A stretch of DNA of 64,000 nt from Poriferisodalis sp026713105 (GTDB lineage: Bacteria; Actinomycetota; Acidimicrobiia; Acidimicrobiales; Poriferisodalaceae): NCBI GenBank assembly GCA_965115995.1, contig OZ220472.1:310001-374000 (forward strand), in the 5' to 3' direction. The first letter of the stretch is position 1. Each line of letters opens with the position of its first letter. The position numbers and the translations under genes are program-made. Of this stretch, positions 18,108-26,542 are shown one piece after another. The notes under the pieces were generated by a model. The model was not told the DNA's origin, did not search any database, and saw nothing but the letters and a program-made list of their open reading frames with translations.

Positions 18108-18608
18108 CTAGGCCTCTGCGGCCGCCTTCATCGCTGCGAGCGTGGCGCGGATGCCCGCCCGAGCGTTGCCGGCCCGGTAGTCGAGTTCTTTCTGGCCGAA
18201 CTCGACCATGCGCGGCGACAGCTTTCGCAGCGTCCAGGTTTCCGTCAATGTGGTGCCTTCGCCGTTGGGCGCGAGCTGGTAGCGCCATAACACGATGTTG
18301 TATTCCAGGCCGCCCGTCACGAAGGCGAAGTCCTCGTTCTCGTCGCGACGGATGATCTCGACCGGGGCCTTCCACTCCTCGCCGTCGAGCCGGTTGACGC
18401 CGACGAACATGTCGCCGACCTGCCCGGTGCCGGGCACGCCGTCAGGTCCCTTGCGCCAGTACCCGCCTGTGTTCTCGTTGCTCCACTCGCCATAGCGATC
18501 CAGCGCAGTCACCATGTCCCACACCTTCTGCGGCGAGGCGTCGATATCGACTGACTCGCTGTGGGACATCACCGGGTCGTCAACGTGTCCAGGCAGTTGC
18601 TCGCTCAT
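18108..18608 (-). CDS. SRPBCC family protein (polyketide cyclase/START-like fold)
   Basis: A protein of about 166 residues with the helix-grip signature SVDIDASPQKVWDMVTALDRYGEW and a C-terminal amphipathic helix. The fold binds hydrophobic ligands, and the specific role is unknown. It lies 23 bp downstream of the SCO6745-family gene, so the two probably share a transcript. ATG 18608 is chosen to avoid overlap. A later ATG at 18569, just before SHSESVD, is equally possible. Confidence 0.8.
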   Translation of the reverse strand: MSEQLPGHVDDPVMSHSESVDIDASPQKVWDMVTALDRYGEWSNENTGGYWRKGPDGVPGTGQVGDMFVGVNRLDGEEWKAPVEIIRRDENEDFAFVTGGLEYNIVLWRYQLAPNGEGTTLTETWTLRKLSPRMVEFGQKELDYRAGNARAGIRATLAAMKAAAEA

Positions 18609-18631
18609 AGGCCGCAGCCTTGCAGATGCCG

Positions 18632-19495
18632 TCACTCGTTGGTGGGGTACAGCTCGCGCCAGTCGATCTGGTCGTCTTTCGGCAGCACGGCGTTGATCGG
18701 CGCCATGTCGGCCAGAAGCCGATCCGCCGCCTCGTCGCCGATCGCAGTCCAGTGCGCGCCGTCGAGCCGATCCGTCATCGCCTCCACCTCCGAGCGCATG
18801 GTGTATCCCGACGGCGTCGCTCGGCCGCTGGCGTCCACCAGGCTGCGCAACCGCAGCGACTCGATGGCCGCCGCTGCCTCAGTTACGGACCAGCCGGCCT
18901 CGTCTTCGATCCATTCGCGGGGCGCTTCGTCCACAGCGACTTGAGAGACCACGGCTTCGCAACCTGTCAGCCCGGCCGCTGCCAGCGCGATCAAGTGACA
19001 TCCGCTGCGGTGTTCGCGCAGCAGGGTGCAGCCATGCCACAGCGCCAGGTGAGGCTCGTCGGGCCAGTCGAGCGATGCCCAGCCAGCGAACAGGGTGCGG
19101 CCGACGGGATCGGCGGCGTCGCACGCGGCACGCACCGTCTCGGCGCACCGGTTAACCGCCTCCCTGCGTGCCAGCTCGCCCAGTTCTCGGTGCAGTGCCC
19201 GGTCCATGGCGTCGTAGCGCGCTGAGAGCACCGTCTCGGGAGTCGAGAAGCTCCAGGCATCGGGAATGGCGCGCCGCACCCGAGCGGGCGCGTAGTAGAA
19301 GAACAGCGACTCCACGACGCTCGCGGGCACCGGACCCAGCGGAGCGGCGCGCGTGGCGAAGTAGTTCATCCAAAAGCCGCGCAATCCCGCCGCAGCGCCC
19401 GTTTCTCGCACCTCGGGTGCCCAATAGCAGAGCTGGTGGTAGCGCTCGACGCATTCCCACATCTGGCGCGCCCGCTGCCTGGTCGTGTCAGCCAT
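18632..19495 (-). CDS. SCO6745 family protein (HTH-fold)
   Basis: A 287-residue protein matching the actinobacterial SCO6745/SalK-like pattern. The opening carries YHQLCYWAPEVRET. The middle has GLRGFWMNYFATRAAPLGPVP and later FYYAPARVRRAIPDAW. The family is widespread in actinobacteria, adopts a helix-turn-helix-like fold, and has no firmly known function. ATG 19495 is selected because the family start (Arg/Gln-rich helix) follows directly. It is likely co-transcribed with the SRPBCC gene and perhaps the globin gene upstream. Confidence 0.78.
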   Translation of the reverse strand: MADTTRQRARQMWECVERYHQLCYWAPEVRETGAAAGLRGFWMNYFATRAAPLGPVPASVVESLFFYYAPARVRRAIPDAWSFSTPETVLSARYDAMDRALHRELGELARREAVNRCAETVRAACDAADPVGRTLFAGWASLDWPDEPHLALWHGCTLLREHRSGCHLIALAAAGLTGCEAVVSQVAVDEAPREWIEDEAGWSVTEAAAAIESLRLRSLVDASGRATPSGYTMRSEVEAMTDRLDGAHWTAIGDEAADRLLADMAPINAVLPKDDQIDWRELYPTNE

Positions 19496-19523
19496 CGCCC
19501 GACGTTCTACCTCACCTCGCGCA

Positions 19524-20057
19524 TCAGGAGGGCTGGTTGATGAGGTGGGTGGCGGCGTTGTCGAAGTGGGCGAACATGGCCTGAGCGATGTCGGGGTCGA
19601 GCGGTGATCCATCGGGCAGCGTTGCCGCCGCGAGCGAGGCGACCATGTGGCGCATCCAGGCATCGCGTTGTGCTGGGCCGATCGCGAACGGCATGTGCCG
19701 CATGCGCAGGCGCGGATGGCCGCGCTCGGCGCTGTAGTCAGCGGGACCGCCCCAGTACTGAGCCAGGAAGCCGGCCAGACGCTGCCGGGAAGGCGTCAGG
19801 TCGCCGGGGTACATCGGTCGCAGCAGCGGGTCCGATTCGACGGCGTCGTAGAAGCGGTCCACCAGGTCGTCAAAGAACCGCTGACCGCCGACTGCGGCAT
19901 ACACCGTCGGCGGCTGTGGCACCGCATCGGCGAGGCTGCCTCCCAGCGTCAGTCCTCCCGCACCCCACGCCGAGCCATCACTGCCTGGCGAGTTCTCGCT
20001 CGGCTCGCTCGTGTCGGCGTCTGTCACGACGCTCAGGCTAAGAGCGGCACCGGGCAT
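19524..20057 (-). CDS. Group II truncated haemoglobin
   Basis: A globin of the trHbO/group II type, about 177 residues with a low-complexity N-terminal extension of some 55 residues. The globin core has FFDDLVDRFYDAVESDP, then LAQYWGGP and a proximal histidine region HPRLRMRHMPF, and ends with MRHMVASL. These bind O2 or NO and are thought to protect against oxidative or nitrosative stress. The start is uncertain, and 20057 was chosen to leave room for the divergent selenoprotein gene. The upstream frame would overlap that gene. Confidence 0.88.
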   Translation of the reverse strand: MPGAALSLSVVTDADTSEPSENSPGSDGSAWGAGGLTLGGSLADAVPQPPTVYAAVGGQRFFDDLVDRFYDAVESDPLLRPMYPGDLTPSRQRLAGFLAQYWGGPADYSAERGHPRLRMRHMPFAIGPAQRDAWMRHMVASLAAATLPDGSPLDPDIAQAMFAHFDNAATHLINQPS

Positions 20058-20110
20058 CCAGCAGGGCCGGGCGCGTACAGTCTTGGGGCGCAACCAGCAG
20101 GGGAGACACG

Positions 20111-21061
20111 ATGGCGTTAACGGAACGGACCCAGCAGAAGACAAACGGGCGCAAGTCGGACGGGCGGCGGGCGCACCGGTCGTACCTGAGTTACATCGAC
20201 AAGTCGCGCGAGTACTACGCGGCGCACGGCTACCCGCAGCCGTACCAGTGGGCGTACAACCACGAGGTGGCGTTCACCCCCCTGTCCAAGCCGTTGTCGG
20301 AATGCACAGTCGGTCTGGTCACGACGTCGTTCTTTCGCGCCGGCAGCGAGCCGGCCGGAGTGCCTGCTGCGCGTCCCAAGCGGCCCTATGCGGCCCGCTG
20401 TGACGACGCGCTCGAGGGCCTGTACATCAACGATCTCTTCTGGGACAAGGACAACACCCACACCGAAGACCTCGACACCTACCTGCCCATCAACCGGCTG
20501 CGTGAGTTCGCCGCTGAGGGCCGGATCGGTGCGGTGTCGGAACGCTTCTACGGCATTCCCACCGACTACAGCCACCGTCGCACTCAGCGCAACGACTCGC
20601 CGAGCATCGAAGAGTGGATGCGCGAAGACGGCGTCGACGTGGCGTTCCTGATTCCACTCTGACCTGTCTGCCACCAGACCGTGGGTCTGGTTGCACGACA
20701 CCTTGAAGAGGCCGGAATCCCGACCGTGGTCGCCGGCAGCGCGCGCGACATCGTGGAGGAGTGCGGCGTGGCGCGCTTCGTATTCACCGACTTCCCGCTC
20801 GGCAACCCCACCGGCAAGCCCGGCGATGTGGCGATGCAACGCGACATCGTGGGCACCGGGCTTGACCTGCTGGAGCGCGCCTGGCTTCCGCGCACGACCG
20901 TGCAGACGCCCTACGTGTGGGAAGCCGATAACAATGACGGCTGGCGCGATCACTTCATGCGCGTCGACGATTCAAACCGTGCCGCCCTGGCAGCCGCAGG
21001 CGAGGCGCGTCGGCGCGACCAGGCCGCAGCCAAGGCCGACGGCCGCGCTCGGACCACCTAG
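20111..21061 (+). CDS. GrdB-related selenoprotein with in-frame UGA (Sec184)
   Basis: A 316-residue protein read through one in-frame TGA at 20660-20662. Both sides are in the same frame and match the selenoprotein B family of glycine/sarcosine/betaine reductase, whose substrate-binding subunits carry selenocysteine in a U-x-x-C motif. Here the stop falls in LIPL-U-PVCHQTVGL, giving UPVC, followed by EEAGIPTVV as in GrdB. A hairpin at 20669-20695 resembles a bacterial SECIS. Other genes here end in TGA normally, so the code is not reassigned. It has a good ribosome site (GGGGAG before ATG). The partner GrdA/GrdC is not seen, so a redox or reductase role is inferred. Without Sec insertion the product would stop at 183 residues. 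Confidence 0.85.
20669..20695 (+). promoter_or_regulatory. SECIS-like hairpin after the in-frame UGA
   Basis: Beginning six bases after the UGA, TGCCACCAGACC pairs with GGTCTGGTTGCA in 11 of 12 positions, with a GTG loop (or CGTGG if the top pair opens). Bacterial SECIS elements lie immediately 3' of the Sec codon inside the coding region and carry a G in the apical loop, as here. The proximity and pairing fit SelB-dependent decoding. Confidence 0.7.
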
Positions 21062-21133
21062 CCAGCCTGGGCACCGGCGGCTGAGCCAGCCGGCGATGCT
21101 GCGCGTGGTGACCCAGCGAACGAAAGGCAGGCG

Positions 21134-22129
21134 ATGAAACAGCAAGCATCCGGTGGGCACGGTCGACCCCTGTTCGACCCGGCCGATGCCGACGCCCCCG
21201 ACTTCGTGCCCTCTGAGCCGGCCGGAGCCGATGTGTACTCCCATCCGTCCGAGCACGGCGAACGCATCACTGACACGCTCATTCCTGACCTGATGATCGA
21301 AGCGTCGGGGGGCGTCAAAGTCGCCGCCGATCTCTACGGCGACGACGGCCCGCTGGTCCTGCTGCAGCACGGCGGCGGCCAAACCCGCCACGCCTGGAAG
21401 GGAGCGGGCCAAGCGCTCGCCGACGGCGGCTACCGGGCCGTGTGCCTTGATGCTCGAGGCCATGGCGACTCGGACTGGGCGCCCGACGGTGACTACACGA
21501 CCGAGGCGTCGGTGGCCGATCTGGTGGCGATTGTGGAGCACTTCGGTGAACGGCCAGTGCTGGTCGGTGCCTCGATGGGCGGGGGAACCTCGCTGACTGC
21601 GGTCGGCGAGGGTGCCGTGGACGCACTCGCGCTCGTGCTTGTGGACACCGCGCCGCAGATCGAGGCGGCTGGCGTGCGCAAGATCCGCGATTTCATGGCC
21701 CAAGGCGCCGACGGGTTCGCATCGCTCGAAGAGGTTGCCGAGGCCATTGCGAATTACCAGCCACACCGCAAGCGGCCGAGAAATCTGGATGGGCTCGCCA
21801 AGAATGTCCGCCTGTGGCCAGACGGTCGCTACCGCTGGCACTGGGACCCCGCGTTCATGCACCGTCCGCGCAGCTTCGCCGAGCGCATACCGCGCCAACA
21901 GGCCGCCGCGGAGAACCTCACGCTGCCGACGCTGCTGGTTCGAGGCGGCCTGAGCGACGTGCTCTCGCAGGAGGGCGCGCAGTCGTTTCTGGAGGCGGTG
22001 CCCCACGCGCATTACGCCAATGTGGGCGGTGCCGCGCACATGGTGGCCGGTGATCGCAACGACATTTTCGTCGAGTCGACGCTCAAGTTCTTGGACGAAT
22101 TCGTGCCAGGCGCGCGGGCGCGGGTCTGA
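21134..22129 (+). CDS. Alpha/beta hydrolase
   Basis: A 331-residue alpha/beta-fold hydrolase. The oxyanion region is LLQHGGGQTRHAW, the strand-turn motif is DARGHGDSDW, and the nucleophile elbow is GASMGG. A C-terminal histidine is in GAAHMVAGDR. About 60 residues precede the core. AGGCAGG lies just upstream of the ATG. Substrate is not predictable. It follows the GrdB-like gene by 72 bp and may share its transcript. Confidence 0.88.
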   Translation: MKQQASGGHGRPLFDPADADAPDFVPSEPAGADVYSHPSEHGERITDTLIPDLMIEASGGVKVAADLYGDDGPLVLLQHGGGQTRHAWKGAGQALADGGYRAVCLDARGHGDSDWAPDGDYTTEASVADLVAIVEHFGERPVLVGASMGGGTSLTAVGEGAVDALALVLVDTAPQIEAAGVRKIRDFMAQGADGFASLEEVAEAIANYQPHRKRPRNLDGLAKNVRLWPDGRYRWHWDPAFMHRPRSFAERIPRQQAAAENLTLPTLLVRGGLSDVLSQEGAQSFLEAVPHAHYANVGGAAHMVAGDRNDIFVESTLKFLDEFVPGARARV

Positions 22130-22194
22130 ACGCGGCCTTCCCGCCGTACCCTTGCGGCCTTCGGCCGGACAAGCCGGTCTTTGAGAGGCATAAC

Positions 22195-22392
22195 ATGCGC
22201 GGAACAGTGAAGTTCTTCAACAACGAGAAGGGCTTCGGCTTTATCTCCCGTGAAGGCGCCGATGACGTCTTCGTCCACTTCTCCAACATCGTCGGTGAGA
22301 ACTACCGGACGCTGGAAGCAGGGCAGGAGGTCGAGTTCGACATCGGACCCGGCCGCAAGGGTGACGAAGCGCAGAACGTCAAGCCCGTCTGA
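22195..22392 (+). CDS. CspA-family cold shock protein
   Basis: A 65-residue single cold-shock domain. RNP1 is KGFGFIS and RNP2 is VFVHFS, with GTVKFFNNEKG at the start. These proteins bind single-stranded RNA or DNA and melt RNA structure. It lies 257 bp upstream of a DEAD-box RNA helicase on the same strand, a functionally sensible pairing. A short CGGCG/CGCCG stem at about 22400-22416 may attenuate or end its transcript. Confidence 0.96.
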   Translation: MRGTVKFFNNEKGFGFISREGADDVFVHFSNIVGENYRTLEAGQEVEFDIGPGRKGDEAQNVKPV

Positions 22393-22649
22393 GCCCCGGC
22401 GGCGTCTTACGCCGTCTGCGTCTTCAACACATCTGGGACTGATCGGCTGCAGAGTGCTCTGTGAGCATTGAGCAGCGCGCGCCGGTACCCTCCCGGCGTC
22501 CGGCCGACATGTTCGGCCGACGGGTTCGCAGGCTGGTCTTGGTTCTTCCTGTCGACGTGGACCAAACCCCTGTTATCTCCGACCTCTTCCTCCCCTGTTG
22601 AGGCGCAACCGAACCCTCAGAAGCCCGCGCGTCACGCGCGAGGAGACAT

Positions 22650-23951
22650 ATGCCCCCCACCTTTGCCCAGCTGGGCGCGCCAGACTTCATCGTCAGCGCG
22701 CTCGCTCAACGAGGCATCAGCCAGCCGTTTGCCATTCAGGCGGCCACCGTGGCCGATGCCTTGGACGGACGCGACGTCTGCGGCCGCGCACCCACCGGAT
22801 CCGGCAAAACGCTGGCATTCGGGATTCCGCTCGTGGCCGGCGTCGGCAATGCCGAGCCGCACAAGCCGCGAGCACTCGTGCTCGCGCCGACCCGCGAGCT
22901 TGCCGATCAGATCAAGACAGAGCTGCGAACGTTTGCAGGCAAGCGCCGCGTCGGCGTCGCCTACGGCGGCGTGGGCTACGGCGCCCAGATCGGGTCGTTG
23001 CGCCGCGGGGTCGACATTCTCGTGGCGTGCCCGGGTCGCCTTGAGGACCTGATCTCCCAGGGTGAGGCCAACCTGTCCGCTGTCGACAAGGTCGTGATCG
23101 ACGAAGCCGACCGCATGGCCGACATGGGATTCATCCCGGCCGTCAGGCGCCTGCTCGACCAGACCGCCACACGGCGCCAGACCATGTTGTTCTCCGCCAC
23201 GCTCGACGGAGACGTGGCAACGCTGACGCGCGATTATCAGCGCGATCCCGTGCGCCACGAGGTCGGCGACGAGACTCCCGATATCAGGGCTGCCGACCAC
23301 ATGTTCTGGAGCGTGGCCAAGACTGATCGAACCGAAATCTGCGCCGAGGCTGTCGATGCTGCAGGTTCGACGGTCGTGTTCTGCCGGACCCGGCACGGCT
23401 GCGACCGCGTGGCCAAGCAGCTGAAGAGCCGGGGCATCCGAGCGGCAGCGCTTCATGGTGGGCGCAGCCAACCACAGCGCACGAGGGCGCTGGCCGAGTT
23501 CGCCGCCGGCGAGGTGCAGGCGCTGGTCGCGACTGACGTTGCTGCGCGAGGCATTCATGTCGAAGGTGTCGGCGCCGTCGTCCACTACGACATCGCTGCC
23601 GACCATAAGACCTACCTTCACCGGTCAGGCCGCACTGCCCGTGCCGGCCAAGGCGGGGTGGTGGTCTCGCTTGTTCAGCCCGAGCAGGTCAAAGAGCTCA
23701 GGTCCATGCAACGCAAGATGGGATTGGAACAGCCCATCACCGACGCCGACGTCGCTGCGATCCGGCAGCACTCACGCCCGCAGACGCGACGTCGCACGCT
23801 TGAGCGTCCGGCGGCCGAGCACCCGGCGGCGAAGCGTTCGGCGACGAAGCACCCGGCGGCCAAACACCCGGCGGCCAAACACCAATCGCGGCACCGTCGA
23901 AACAACAACCGTTCGAGGTCCAAGGGCCGCCAACGCGCGTCGCAGCGCTGA
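22650..23951 (+). CDS. DEAD-box ATP-dependent RNA helicase
   Basis: A 433-residue helicase that unwinds RNA. Motifs in order are the F-x-Q region ISQPFAIQ, APTGSGKT, PTRELADQ, DEAD in VIDEADRMADMGF, SAT, and HRSGRTARAGQGG. The last 70 residues are basic, with repeats of HPAAK, a typical RNA-binding tail. The 257-bp leader shared with the upstream cold-shock gene could allow control at low temperature; this is inference. Confidence 0.95.
   Translation: MPPTFAQLGAPDFIVSALAQRGISQPFAIQAATVADALDGRDVCGRAPTGSGKTLAFGIPLVAGVGNAEPHKPRALVLAPTRELADQIKTELRTFAGKRRVGVAYGGVGYGAQIGSLRRGVDILVACPGRLEDLISQGEANLSAVDKVVIDEADRMADMGFIPAVRRLLDQTATRRQTMLFSATLDGDVATLTRDYQRDPVRHEVGDETPDIRAADHMFWSVAKTDRTEICAEAVDAAGSTVVFCRTRHGCDRVAKQLKSRGIRAAALHGGRSQPQRTRALAEFAAGEVQALVATDVAARGIHVEGVGAVVHYDIAADHKTYLHRSGRTARAGQGGVVVSLVQPEQVKELRSMQRKMGLEQPITDADVAAIRQHSRPQTRRRTLERPAAEHPAAKRSATKHPAAKHPAAKHQSRHRRNNNRSRSKGRQRASQR
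23816..23883 (+). repeat. 15-bp tandem repeats in the helicase tail
   Basis: Four or five imperfect copies of CACCCGGCGGCCAAA encode the HPAAK repeats in the basic C-terminus of the DEAD-box helicase. Copy number at such sites often varies between strains. Confidence 0.7.
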
Positions 23952-23957
23952 GCGCGG

Positions 23958-24284
23958 TCAACCGTCCGTATCGTCCTGCGGCTCGTTCAGTGTTTCGAGA
24001 CTGGACGGAGCGAGATTCGAGGCGAACTTGGACATGTTGTCGCTCAGCGCGCTGATGAGCTGCTCCACGAACTGCGGCGACATGTTGACCCGCTGCACCA
24101 CGACGCCCCGACGCGGTGATTGCTTGCCGCTGAAGTCCAGCCTGATGAAGTCGAGCGTGAACTCGTAGGGCGAGTGGCGCACCACGGCGAAGTTGGACCA
24201 CACACCGGCTTCGAGCTCTGGCGGCAAGCGGATTTGCAGCTTCGTGCCGTCAGGCAGGGCTTCGTGGGCATTGCCGTCTGTCAC
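23958..24284 (-). CDS. DUF3467 domain-containing protein
   Basis: A 108-residue acidic protein matching the DUF3467 pattern: an opening LQIRLPPELEAGVWSNFAVV, then HSPYEFTLDFIRLDF, then a segment on V-x-R-V-x-x-SP. The family is widespread and its function is unknown. The GTG at 24284 is preferred because the family match begins about 12 residues later. It converges with the DEAD-box gene with 6 bp between them. Confidence 0.8.
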   Translation of the reverse strand: MTDGNAHEALPDGTKLQIRLPPELEAGVWSNFAVVRHSPYEFTLDFIRLDFSGKQSPRRGVVVQRVNMSPQFVEQLISALSDNMSKFASNLAPSSLETLNEPQDDTDG

Positions 24285-24354
24285 CCGTCGAAACCTACTG
24301 GGCGCTCGCGTCTGGACGCTCTGCGATGGTCGCACGGGTGGGGGACGTGGGTCC

Positions 24355-25311
24355 TCAGCGTTCCTCGCGGCGGTACGGCAGGGTCAGCGCGGCGGGCGCC
24401 GGGCTTGGACGGTGTCGTGCCCGAAAGCTGATCCCAATGAGCACCACGACGGTCAGCAGGAACGGCAGGATGCCGAGCAGCGCCGGAGAGATCCTGTTGA
24501 CCTCGAATCCAAAGATGGAGAGATCGAAGGTCTGCACCCTGGGCTGCAGAGCCAGCGTGAAGCCGAACAGCAATGAGCCGGCGGCCAGGCGTCCAGGCCG
24601 CCACGCCCCGAAGATGACCAGTGCTACGGCGATCCAGCCACGGCCGGCGATGAGGCCTTCGGTCCAGCCAGCGGCCATATAGAGCGACAAGAAAGCGCCG
24701 GCGGCTCCGGCGAGGGCGCCCCCGACCAGCACAGCCCCCGAGCGCAGGAGCGTCACCGAATGGCCCACTGAGTCCGTCGTGGAGGCAGATTCCCCTACTG
24801 CGCGCAGCGCGAGGCCGAGCCTGGTTCTGTTCAGCACAAACCAGGCCGCGATGCCCAGGAAGCCTGCGAGGTACACCACCGGCGGCTGGTTGAACAAGAT
24901 CGGGCCGACCCAGCGGATGTCGGCAAGGCCCGCGATGCCGAGATCGGTGAACACGGCATCGGCACGTTCGCGCACCGCATCCTGCCCGATGAAGGCGGCG
25001 AATCCGAGACCTCCGATGGTGATGGCGAGGCCGGACACCACTTGGCCGGCGCCCATCACCACGCTCACCACGGCATGGACGCCTGCGACCGCCATGCCAA
25101 CCAGCGCAGCGAACGCGAAGCCGATCCAGGGCCGTCCGGTGGCGAGTGCCATCATGAATCCGGAGACGGCACCCATGGCCATCATTCCCTCGACACCGAG
25201 GTTCAGCACGCCTGAGCGCTCCGCGATGAGCTCGCCCAGCCCGGCCAGGTACACGAGCGTGGCGAATTGCACGGTGGCCACGAGCAGCCCGACGATGGCG
25301 GCCTCAGACAT
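24355..25311 (-). CDS. ABC transporter permease (BMP/nucleoside type), second subunit
   Basis: A 318-residue integral membrane protein with about eight to ten hydrophobic helices and the family segment LNLGVEGMMAMGA. It is the shorter permease of a BMP-type importer, as in nucleoside (NupQ) or simple-sugar systems. Its start overlaps the end of the other permease gene by 8 bp. It is the last gene of a four-gene operon. Confidence 0.92.
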   Translation of the reverse strand: MSEAAIVGLLVATVQFATLVYLAGLGELIAERSGVLNLGVEGMMAMGAVSGFMMALATGRPWIGFAFAALVGMAVAGVHAVVSVVMGAGQVVSGLAITIGGLGFAAFIGQDAVRERADAVFTDLGIAGLADIRWVGPILFNQPPVVYLAGFLGIAAWFVLNRTRLGLALRAVGESASTTDSVGHSVTLLRSGAVLVGGALAGAAGAFLSLYMAAGWTEGLIAGRGWIAVALVIFGAWRPGRLAAGSLLFGFTLALQPRVQTFDLSIFGFEVNRISPALLGILPFLLTVVVLIGISFRARHRPSPAPAALTLPYRREER

Positions 25312-26542
25312 CCGATTCCCCGGGGTTCGCAGAGATGCCCGGATGGGACGTCCCGTTCGATGTCGGCTGCGCCGGCGGTTCGGTTGTCTCAGGCTCGTGG
25401 CCGACCGGTCGCACCCACCGGATGCGGTAGTTGAGCAGCACGGCGGCCACCAGTGCGCCGATGAGGATCATGGCTTGCAGGATCGTCGCGATGGAGCTGG
25501 TGACTCCAAGCGTCTGGATCGACTGCCCGCCCACTTGCACCGCGCCGAACACGAAGGCCACCGCTGCCACGCCCGATGGCCGCATCAGCGCGAGCGCCGC
25601 CACGATGATCCCGGCGAAGCCGTATCCGTTGGACAGGCCCGGATCGAGCCGCGTCGCGGTTCCTGTGAGCTCGATAGCGCCAGCGAGGCCGGCAAGCCCG
25701 CCCGACAACAGCAGAGCGGCAAGCACCTTGCGCTGCAGCGAGATGCCGGCATAGCGAGCTGTGGCCGGTGAGGAACCCGCCATGCGCAGCTCATATCCCC
25801 ACGCCGTGCGCGAAACCGCCAGCCAGAACGCAACCAGCAGCGCGACGGCGAACAGTGCGCCGATATGTGCGCGGCCGAACAGTCCCGGCAGCGAAGCCTG
25901 GTCGGGCAAGGGCTCGATCAACGCGAAGCCTTGCGACTCGGGGTCCTTCCACGGCCCGGTCTCGAGCCACTCCACGATTCGGATCGAGACCTCAACGAGC
26001 ATCAACGTCGTGATGATCTCGCTGACACCGAGATAGGCGCGGGCGAGCGCCGGTCCCACCATGAGCACGACGCCGCCCACAGCGCCTGCAATCAGCATCA
26101 GCAAGATCAGCAAGGGACCCGGCAGGTCACCCGCCGACATGGCAAAGCCTGCCGCGACCGTCGCGCCCGCCATCATCTGGCCTTCAGCGCCGATGTTCCA
26201 CAGACCCATGGACCCAGCAACGGCGACTGCCAGACCGGCCAGCGCCAGCGGTGTTGCTCGCAGCAGCGTTCGCGAGATCGAATTGATGCCGCCCAACGAC
26301 GAGTCGATCATCCGGCCGTACACCTGGGCGGGATCGTTGCCGGCGGCGAGCAGCAGGAGCGCCCCCGCAATCAGGGCCACTGCGATGCCGATGACGAATG
26401 CGACGGCTTGGGCGGCGGGCACCACGTCGGCGCGTCGCTGCAGCACCGGTCGCACTAGCCCGCGATGCCAGCGGGCCCGGCCACGCGACACGGTGTGCAG
26501 CGGGGCGTGGGTCGGTTCTGGCGCTGCGTTCGGATCGGTCAT
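25304..26542 (-). CDS. ABC transporter permease (BMP/nucleoside type), first subunit
   Basis: A 412-residue permease with about ten membrane segments and the related segment WNIGAEGQMMAGATVA. It pairs with the shorter permease downstream to form the channel of a BMP-type importer. The start ATG overlaps the ATPase stop by 4 bp. N-terminal and C-terminal tails are polar and low complexity. Confidence 0.92.
   Translation of the reverse strand: MTDPNAAPEPTHAPLHTVSRGRARWHRGLVRPVLQRRADVVPAAQAVAFVIGIAVALIAGALLLLAAGNDPAQVYGRMIDSSLGGINSISRTLLRATPLALAGLAVAVAGSMGLWNIGAEGQMMAGATVAAGFAMSAGDLPGPLLILLMLIAGAVGGVVLMVGPALARAYLGVSEIITTLMLVEVSIRIVEWLETGPWKDPESQGFALIEPLPDQASLPGLFGRAHIGALFAVALLVAFWLAVSRTAWGYELRMAGSSPATARYAGISLQRKVLAALLLSGGLAGLAGAIELTGTATRLDPGLSNGYGFAGIIVAALALMRPSGVAAVAFVFGAVQVGGQSIQTLGVTSSIATILQAMILIGALVAAVLLNYRIRWVRPVGHEPETTEPPAQPTSNGTSHPGISANPGESDV

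Noticed and set aside
20111..20662. Stand-alone 183-residue gene ending at TGA, with a second gene after it
   Set aside because: Both halves are one family domain in one frame with the stop at the Sec position and a SECIS-like hairpin, so a split or pseudogene is less likely than a selenoprotein.
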